From Dictyoglomaceae bacterium (GTDB lineage: Bacteria > Dictyoglomota > Dictyoglomia > Dictyoglomales > Dictyoglomaceae): 7,922 nt of DNA. A program made the position numbers and the translations under genes. Below, piece after piece: positions 1-5,184 of this stretch. Numbering within the stretch: position 1 is the first letter of the stretch; each line of letters begins with the position of its first letter. The stretch covers positions 1 to 7,922 of the forward strand of contig JAPYWU010000062.1 in assembly GCA_028276205.1 (NCBI GenBank), read 5' to 3'. The notes beneath the pieces were generated by a model. The model did not search any database, was not told the origin of the DNA, and saw nothing but the letters and a program-made list of their open reading frames with translations.

Positions 1-221
1 CCAGATACAGGTCCAGAAAATATCTGATGTACTGTAGCTACATCTCCATTTATTTCTTTTAAAAGCCTATCTTGTAATTCATCTATAGGCACAATATCTA
101 CCTTAGGTGGTTCTAATATTATCCTATTTCCTGTAAGCTCTGAAAGAGACGCTGCAGTCCTTGAGAAGGCAATATTAATAAGCTCAGAAAGAGCATCTTT
201 TTGATTTTCATTTAAGATCAT
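1..221 (-). CDS. cheC: CheC-family phospho-CheY phosphatase, N-terminal 73 residues, 3' part outside window
   Basis: CheC-family proteins dephosphorylate CheY-P and in some bacteria also bind the receptor deamidase CheD. The visible part starts MILNENQKDALSELINIAF and fits the CheC/CheX/FliY active-site pattern [DS]xxxExxN(x22)P exactly: Asp9, Glu13, Asn16 and, after 22 residues, Pro39. Later VDIVPIDELQ and VHQIFSGPVSG match the following strands of CheC. CheC proteins usually have a second, similar active site about 100 residues on, which would lie beyond the window. The ATG is supported by AGGAGG 7 nt upstream, inside the last codons of cheY, and only 3 bp separate the two genes. The frame is open to the left edge. 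Because only 73 residues are seen, a CheX-like or FliY-like protein cannot be fully excluded, but SELTGNR and the GPVSG segment favour CheC. A cheD gene might follow. Confidence 0.82.
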   Translation of the reverse strand, partial: MILNENQKDALSELINIAFSRTAASLSELTGNRIILEPPKVDIVPIDELQDRLLKEINGDVATVHQIFSGPVS

Positions 222-224
222 ATT

Positions 225-581
225 TTAGCCTCCTGAAATTTCCTTAATTATATTTAAAACTTCTTCTTCAACAACTGGCTTATTTATAAATGCAAGCGCA
301 CCTTTTTGTATGGCAAGCTCTTTCGTTTGTTTTTGAATATCAGCAGATACTATAACAACCTTAGCAGATGGATCTATCTCTTTAATTTTTCCAAGGACTT
401 CAAGACCATTTATTCCCTCCATAGTTAAATCTAAAAATACCACATCAGGCTTCTCAAGATAAAATTTTTCCAAGCCTTCCATACCACTTCCCGCCTCAAT
501 TATTTCATGGTTTTCCTTTTCTAATATTCTTTTTAAAATCCTTCTCGCTAGATTAGAATCATCAATAAGAAGAATTTTCAT
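225..581 (-). CDS. cheY: Single-domain response regulator, CheY-like
   Basis: This is a stand-alone receiver of 118 residues that would take phosphate from CheA and carry the output signal. It starts MKILLIDDSN. The acidic pair is Asp7-Asp8, the phospho-acceptor Asp51 in VVFLDLTM, the switch hydroxyl Ser79 in VIVSA and the conserved Lys101 in FINKP. Phe98 sits at the place of E. coli CheY Tyr106. One oddity: the residue four after the phospho-Asp is Glu55, where CheY proteins normally have Pro (DxxMP). An in-frame TTG at 602 would add seven residues but spans the ribosome binding site, so the ATG at 581 is chosen. It overlaps cheB by 20 bp, and cheC starts 3 bp after its stop, a natural pairing since CheC dephosphorylates CheY-P. 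The output target (flagellum, pilus or other) cannot be told from this window. Confidence 0.92.
   Translation of the reverse strand: MKILLIDDSNLARRILKRILEKENHEIIEAGSGMEGLEKFYLEKPDVVFLDLTMEGINGLEVLGKIKEIDPSAKVVIVSADIQKQTKELAIQKGALAFINKPVVEEEVLNIIKEISGG
229..234 (-). promoter_or_regulatory. Ribosome binding site of cheC
   Basis: AGGAGG lies 7 nt before the ATG at 219-221. It coincides with the last codons of cheY, where GGA-GGC gives the Gly-Gly C-terminus. It confirms the start of the truncated cheC and links its translation to that of cheY. Confidence 0.7.
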
Positions 582-1650
582 TATTGCCTCCCTCCAAAAC
601 AAAATTTATTATTTCTTCTGCCATGTTATAAAGAGGAATACTTTTATCGCTTAATCTCCTCTCCTCCACAGCTCTTGGCATGCCGTAAATTATACATGTT
701 TCCTCTGATTCAGTAAATATAGTTCCCCCCTTTGATTTTATTACTTCCACCCCTAAGACACCATCATTTCCCATACCTGTCATTATAACACCAAGAACTC
801 TCTCACCAAATATTTCTCCTGCAGATTTAAACAAAACATCTGCTGAGGGTCTATGAAGAGTATCTAAGGGTTTTAAATCAAGTTTTATAAAAACCTTATC
901 ATCCTTTCTCTCAAAAAGCATATGTTTACCTGCAGGTGCAATATATACCTTTCCCCCTTCTAATATATCACCATCCTCAGCTTCTTTCACCTCTAATTCA
1001 GATATTTCATTTAATTTTTCTGCAAAAATTTCTGTATATCCTATTGGCATATGAATAACAATAGCTATTGGAACTGGAAAATCCTTAGGAAATTTGGGTA
1101 TTAAATACCTCAAAGCTTGAGGACCTCCTGTAGAGATTCCCATAACAACAATATCCACCTTTGTTCTTTTTATTTCTTTCTTAATCTCTAATTTAGAAAG
1201 AGGATTTTTAATAACCTTTTCAATTTTTTCAAGAGGAATAATACTCGCATTTTTTACCTTTTCTATAAGTTCATTTGCTATATCATAGATTTTTTCAGAA
1301 GCTAACGCAGTAGGTTTCTGCACAATATCCACCGCCCCTAAATTAAGAGCTTCAATAGCTAAATCTCCTGTTTCACTTGCTATACTTACTATTACTACAG
1401 GAATTGGCTTTCTTTTCATCTGTTCCTTTAAAAATCCAATACCATCAAGTCTTGGCATAATAAGATCTAAAGTAACTACATCAGGATTTAACTCTTCTAC
1501 TTTTTCAAGGGCTTCTTCTCCATCCTTTGCAGTCCCTACTACTTCAATAAAAGGACTTTTTGAGAGAATATTTGTTAATACTTTTCTTACAAAAGCAGAG
1601 TCATCTACCACAAGTACCTTGATTATTTTGTTTGGATTACTTTTTGACAT
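562..1650 (-). CDS. cheB: Chemoreceptor methylesterase/glutamine deamidase CheB
   Basis: CheB removes receptor methyl groups and, in many bacteria, deamidates Gln to Glu; it is activated by phosphate from CheA. Using the ATG at 1650 the protein has 362 residues. The receiver domain (about 10-125) has the acidic pair Asp16-Asp17, phospho-acceptor Asp62 in TLDLIMP, Ser89 and Lys112 (QKP). A variable linker (about 126-163) joins it to the esterase domain, with Ser173 in GISTGGP, His200 in VIHMP and Asp296 in MTGMGNDG as catalytic triad, spaced as in E. coli (Ser164/His190/Asp286). All key residues are present. An in-frame TTG at 1668 would add six residues but covers the ribosome binding site; a TTG at 1656 remains a minor alternative. 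CheB overlaps cheR by 14 bp and cheY by 20 bp. With CheR it forms the adaptation pair for the receptor in this operon. Confidence 0.95.
   Translation of the reverse strand: MSKSNPNKIIKVLVVDDSAFVRKVLTNILSKSPFIEVVGTAKDGEEALEKVEELNPDVVTLDLIMPRLDGIGFLKEQMKRKPIPVVIVSIASETGDLAIEALNLGAVDIVQKPTALASEKIYDIANELIEKVKNASIIPLEKIEKVIKNPLSKLEIKKEIKRTKVDIVVMGISTGGPQALRYLIPKFPKDFPVPIAIVIHMPIGYTEIFAEKLNEISELEVKEAEDGDILEGGKVYIAPAGKHMLFERKDDKVFIKLDLKPLDTLHRPSADVLFKSAGEIFGERVLGVIMTGMGNDGVLGVEVIKSKGGTIFTESEETCIIYGMPRAVEERRLSDKSIPLYNMAEEIINFVLEGGNNENSSY
587..595 (-). promoter_or_regulatory. Ribosome binding site of cheY
   Basis: GGAGGGAGG, two overlapping GGAGG cores, ends 5 nt before the ATG at 579-581 and lies in the 3' end of cheB, encoding part of its Glu-Gly-Gly. 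It rules against the TTG start at 600-602, which lies upstream of it with no such site of its own. Confidence 0.75.
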
Positions 1651-2473
1651 ATACAAAAGCACCTCCAATTATTTGTAAGTCAAAAGAGTGAGAAAATCTA
1701 AGCAAAGACTCCGATACTCCTATAAAGAGATAACCTGGATTTTCCATATTATCCTCAAAAGTCTTTATCACTTTCTGTATCATATCATCAGCAAAATATA
1801 TAAAAACATTTCTACAAAAAATAATCTTTGATTTTGATAAATCCTTTATCTCTTCCTCATTTATTAAATTTGCCTTTTTCCATATAACTTTTCTATGAAT
1901 ATCTGGTACTATTCTATACCCATTTTCTTCTTTTATAAAATATTTATTAATTAAATCTTTTGGAAAATTTCTAAAAGACCTCTCTTTATAAACTCCCTTT
2001 TTAGCCTTTTCTAAAGCAGAACTACTTATATCACTTGCATAGATCTCTATTCTCATCCTTTCAAACCAACCCTTTTCATTTAAAACAATAGCTATAGACA
2101 ACGGCTCTTCCCCTGTAGCACAAGCTCCACTCCATATCTTTACATATCTTTCCCCTTTCTCATAAAGATCAGGAATGATATATTCAGATAAAGCTTTTAA
2201 ATGCTCATATTCTCTGAAAAAATAGGTCTCTTGTACAGAAAGAACATCAGCTATTTTATCCCATTCCTCTTCTCCCTCAGGGTCATACTTCAAGAAATAG
2301 TAATAGTCAAGAAAATTAGTAAAATTTCTTTCTAAAGCAAGGGGAGTAAGTTTATCTGCTAAAATATATCTCTTTGAATCATCATAATATATTCCAATCT
2401 TATCTTTGATCAAATCTCTGAGAAGAGAAAAAGAATTTCCAGGAAAATCTAAAGCCTCTTGATAGAAAATCAT
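1637..2473 (-). CDS. cheR: Chemoreceptor glutamate methyltransferase CheR
   Basis: CheR transfers methyl groups from S-adenosylmethionine to receptor glutamates for adaptation. At 278 residues the length is normal. The N-terminal helical domain (about 10-80) leads into ETYFFRE at 82-88, the family's T-x-F-F-R motif. The SAM-binding loop is KIWSGACATGEEPLSIA (112-128), followed by the acidic residue of YASDIS (Asp148) and the catalytic-domain signature IIFCRNVFIYF (217-227). There is no TPR or other extension, and the receptor has no pentapeptide tether, so recognition must be through the methylation helices directly. The ATG overlaps the stop of the PAS-HEAT gene as ATGA. Upstream bases read AAGGTAGGGG, a weak or displaced ribosome binding site, so re-initiation by terminating ribosomes is a plausible route of translation. 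Its 3' end overlaps cheB by 14 bp. The substrate is presumably the soluble receptor two genes upstream, whose repeats offer many candidate sites. Confidence 0.95.
   Translation of the reverse strand: MIFYQEALDFPGNSFSLLRDLIKDKIGIYYDDSKRYILADKLTPLALERNFTNFLDYYYFLKYDPEGEEEWDKIADVLSVQETYFFREYEHLKALSEYIIPDLYEKGERYVKIWSGACATGEEPLSIAIVLNEKGWFERMRIEIYASDISSSALEKAKKGVYKERSFRNFPKDLINKYFIKEENGYRIVPDIHRKVIWKKANLINEEEIKDLSKSKIIFCRNVFIYFADDMIQKVIKTFEDNMENPGYLFIGVSESLLRFSHSFDLQIIGGAFVYVKK
1660..1666 (-). promoter_or_regulatory. Ribosome binding site of cheB
   Basis: GGAGGTG lies 9 nt before the ATG at 1648-1650 and inside the 3' end of cheR. The upstream in-frame TTG at 1666-1668 overlaps it, which argues against the longer start. 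Spacing to a TTG at 1654-1656 would be short (5 nt from GGAGG), so ATG is preferred. Confidence 0.65.
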
Positions 2474-5184
2474 ATTCCCCTACCTTCTAATATATTTTTT
2501 ACAATTTGTACAACTTCAGAATCCCTTTCTTCTAACAAGAAATCCTTAAGGATTTTATATTCTTCCATTGAACCCAAATTATGTAAGGAATATATAGCTT
2601 GAATTTTTACGTCCCTATCATCATCTTTTAAAAATTGAGCAATATACTTTGTAACCCCTTTTCTTTTTCTCTCTAAAGCAAGAATTAAAGCTTTCTTTTC
2701 TATGTTTGTAATATTATCACATACTTTCAATAAATTGGGGATTTCTTCTAAGGGTATTTGAGAAAGAGCTTCAATAGCCATCTCTCGCTTATCAGCATAT
2801 AAACTAAGGAATAATATAGCCCTATAGCTTTCCAAGAGACCCATTTGTAAAAAGGCTAAAAGAACTTCCTTTATTATGTCCCTATCACTTTCTGTTATGG
2901 TGGACCAAAGAATATTTTGTATTACTATAGGATCTTTCTTGTTTTTTAACGCTCTTATAGCTTCCTTTTTTAAATCTTTATCTCTGGAATTAAGAAACCT
3001 CAAAAGCAAAGATGTGGTCTCAGGATGATCTATGTTACCAAGAGCAGATATAGCATTTAATGTTAAGTCTTTGTTATTAGAGTCCAAAAATTTTTGGATT
3101 ATAGGAATAGCTTTTTTATTTCCTATCTTTCCTAAGGATTCAATAATAATAGCTTTTACTAACTCCGATTCTTCATTGATTAATAAATTTTCAAGTAATT
3201 CAAAGATATGGGGAGGATTATGAAAAACTAAGGATTTTACTGCATAATACCTTACCCAAGGAGAAGAATCTTTTAATGCTATCTCTATTAATGGTAACGC
3301 CTTTTCTTTATCTATATATATTAAAGATCTTGCTATCACTTCCCTTATTTTTCTTTTTTCTTTTTCTAACCCTCTTTCAAGAATTTCCACAATTTTTTCA
3401 TCATCAAAAAATACTATATTCTCATATACCGCTTTTCTTATCTCTTCGTTATCCTCTTCTAAAAGTTTTATTAAATCGTCTTTATATTCTTCATATCCAA
3501 AATATCCTATTATCTTTATAGCAGATTCCTTTTCATAAGGATTATCACTTACTAAAAGTTCTTTTACCTTCTCTTTCATTTCAGGATGTCCTATGGAATT
3601 CAAAGCAGAGATTATTGATTGTCTTATATAGGGGTTAGGATGTCCTAATTTCTTAATTAATGGTTCAAAAGCCCTTCTATCTCCTATTTTCGCCAATGCT
3701 CCTGCACAAACAATTGTAAGATTCTCATCTTCTAATTGCTCTAATATATATGGTACCGCCTTTCTACTCCCTATCCTTCCTAAGGCCATAATAGCTAATG
3801 TTCTTATCTCTATATCTTCATCCTTTAATCTTTCTATAAGCAAATCCTCTATTTCTTTTCCATACTTAATAAGAACCTCAATAGTTTCATTTCTTACATT
3901 TGGATTTCCAATAAACTTTATTAAATATCTTTCAACAGTAGGATCCTCAAGGTATGCAAGAATAGGTATTATGTTTTTTAGAGTTTCCTCTTTGATCTTA
4001 AAAATAAAGTCCAAAATATTTTTTAATCCTTGGGGTTTTAAATTATCCTTTATCTCCTTTGCAATATACTCTCCTTCCTCATACATTTTCTCATATCTTC
4101 TATATATATTTCCTAAGGCAGTTAAAATCTCTTCTACATATTCAGGAGATTGATTTAAATGGTTTACAAGTATTTTTACAGAATTTTTATCACCTAATTC
4201 TCCTAAAATCTCTATTACATGAGGTTTAAAGAGCTCATCTTCAAAATAAGGATGGATTTTCTCAATTATAGTTGGATCATTTATTTCTTTTAAGGCATTT
4301 AAAACCGCTACTCCTAAATAATAATCTTTAATTTCAAGAAATCTTAAGAGATAAGGAATTGCTTTTTGAGACTTTTTATTACCCAATCCTTCTATTGCTG
4401 AAAATACCACATTAGGATTATTATCTGAGAGGGCAGATATTAAAAGATCTTCTGCTTCTTTAAAATTAATATTTGAAAGTATCTGAACAGTATAAAGCCT
4501 TAGATCTGGATCTTCATCTTTTAACATTTGAGAAAGGGCATATATAATGTCCATATCAGTAGTAGAGGATAGAATCTGAATCACACTGTTTAATACACTC
4601 AAATTTTGGTGCTCTTCTTTCATTCTCTTTAAAAGTTCATAAGCAAATTTTCCACTTTTTTTCTTTATCTCTTCCACAGCAATCTTTCTTACCTTCCAGC
4701 TTTCATCACTAATAGCTTCTACTATCTCTTCATCCTCCTTTTGACTCAATTTTCTTAAGGCAAAAATTCTTTCCTTTTCATCAGGACTTTTAAGTTTTTC
4801 TTTTAAATCCATTTCTTCTTCTAATATTTGAGTAACATCCTCAATAGTTATTATCAAACCTACAACCTCTTTTTCTGTTTTTAGTGGGGCAATAGTAGCT
4901 CTTTGTCTCATCTTATCAAAATATCTGGAAGGATAGGATGTTTCAATAGGTATAAGGTACTTGTGAAATCTTGTAGATAGAATTCTTACTACACCATTTT
5001 GAAGAACTTCTTCAAAAATTTTAGTAACACCTCTATCTATTAAATCTGGATATATCTCAGTGAGTACTTTTCCAATTACATTTTCTCTTGGAATTTTCGT
5101 TTTCTCTTCTAACCAACTATTCCAGTAAGTGACTATAAGATTTCTATCAGTAGTAAGAATTCCATAATTTTCTTTATCCTCCAT
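2470..5184 (-). CDS. PAS domain fused to a long HEAT-repeat solenoid, chemosensory-operon protein
   Basis: This 904-residue protein has no signal peptide or membrane segment and is expected in the cytoplasm. Residues about 7-121 form a PAS domain: it starts YGILTTDRNLIVTYWN and closes with a PAC-type motif, TIAPLKTEKEVVGL then IEDVTQ. PAS domains bind small ligands or cofactors or act as protein contacts; no cofactor can be assigned here. From about residue 131 to the end lie roughly two dozen HEAT units of about 31 residues, of the CpcE/PBS-lyase-like type, each with a D-x-x-x-x-[VIL]-R/K...A...L pattern, forming a protein-binding solenoid. The pattern is clearest at 426-545 and weakest at about 361-400. 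There is no kinase, cyclase or output domain. The ATG at 5184 has GGAGG 9 nt upstream and overlaps the receptor gene by 11 bp; the stop shares ATGA with cheR. A HEAT protein (Cpc7) is, from memory, part of the Myxococcus Che7 system, but homology is not claimed. A scaffold or input partner of the soluble receptor is the inferred role. Confidence 0.85.
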   Translation of the reverse strand: MEDKENYGILTTDRNLIVTYWNSWLEEKTKIPRENVIGKVLTEIYPDLIDRGVTKIFEEVLQNGVVRILSTRFHKYLIPIETSYPSRYFDKMRQRATIAPLKTEKEVVGLIITIEDVTQILEEEMDLKEKLKSPDEKERIFALRKLSQKEDEEIVEAISDESWKVRKIAVEEIKKKSGKFAYELLKRMKEEHQNLSVLNSVIQILSSTTDMDIIYALSQMLKDEDPDLRLYTVQILSNINFKEAEDLLISALSDNNPNVVFSAIEGLGNKKSQKAIPYLLRFLEIKDYYLGVAVLNALKEINDPTIIEKIHPYFEDELFKPHVIEILGELGDKNSVKILVNHLNQSPEYVEEILTALGNIYRRYEKMYEEGEYIAKEIKDNLKPQGLKNILDFIFKIKEETLKNIIPILAYLEDPTVERYLIKFIGNPNVRNETIEVLIKYGKEIEDLLIERLKDEDIEIRTLAIMALGRIGSRKAVPYILEQLEDENLTIVCAGALAKIGDRRAFEPLIKKLGHPNPYIRQSIISALNSIGHPEMKEKVKELLVSDNPYEKESAIKIIGYFGYEEYKDDLIKLLEEDNEEIRKAVYENIVFFDDEKIVEILERGLEKEKRKIREVIARSLIYIDKEKALPLIEIALKDSSPWVRYYAVKSLVFHNPPHIFELLENLLINEESELVKAIIIESLGKIGNKKAIPIIQKFLDSNNKDLTLNAISALGNIDHPETTSLLLRFLNSRDKDLKKEAIRALKNKKDPIVIQNILWSTITESDRDIIKEVLLAFLQMGLLESYRAILFLSLYADKREMAIEALSQIPLEEIPNLLKVCDNITNIEKKALILALERKRKGVTKYIAQFLKDDDRDVKIQAIYSLHNLGSMEEYKILKDFLLEERDSEVVQIVKNILEGRGI
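2482..4794 (-). repeat. HEAT-repeat array, about 23-24 units
   Basis: Residues about 131-901 of the PAS-HEAT protein repeat every 27-32 residues. Unit starts visible by eye include DEDPDLR (223), DNNPNVV (254), GNPNVRN (426), KDEDIEIR (454), EDENLT (485), GHPNPYIR (514), EEDNEEIR (576), KDSSPWVR (638), DSNNKDL (701), NSRDKDL (732) and KDDDRDVK (853). The count is by eye; some middle and C-terminal units are degenerate. Confidence 0.8.

Noticed and set aside
225..602. Longer CheY start at TTG 600-602, giving an MFWREAI extension.
   Set aside because: The extension is the translated ribosome binding site; the ATG at 581 follows it by 5 nt and starts at the normal receiver N-terminus.
562..1668. 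Longer CheB start at TTG 1666-1668.
   Set aside because: The TTG overlaps the GGAGGTG site that serves the ATG at 1650.
3276..3521. Short hydrophobic plus-strand open frames opposite the PAS-HEAT gene (also at 3032-3223 and 3971-4153).
   Set aside because: They lie antisense to well-patterned HEAT repeats; Phe/Leu/Ile runs arise from complementing Lys/Glu codons in AT-rich DNA.
2470..5184. Phycobilisome lyase function, suggested by CpcE-type HEAT repeats.
   Set aside because: That repeat type is a general protein-binding solenoid; a PAS domain and chemosensory neighbours give no hint of phycobiliproteins.
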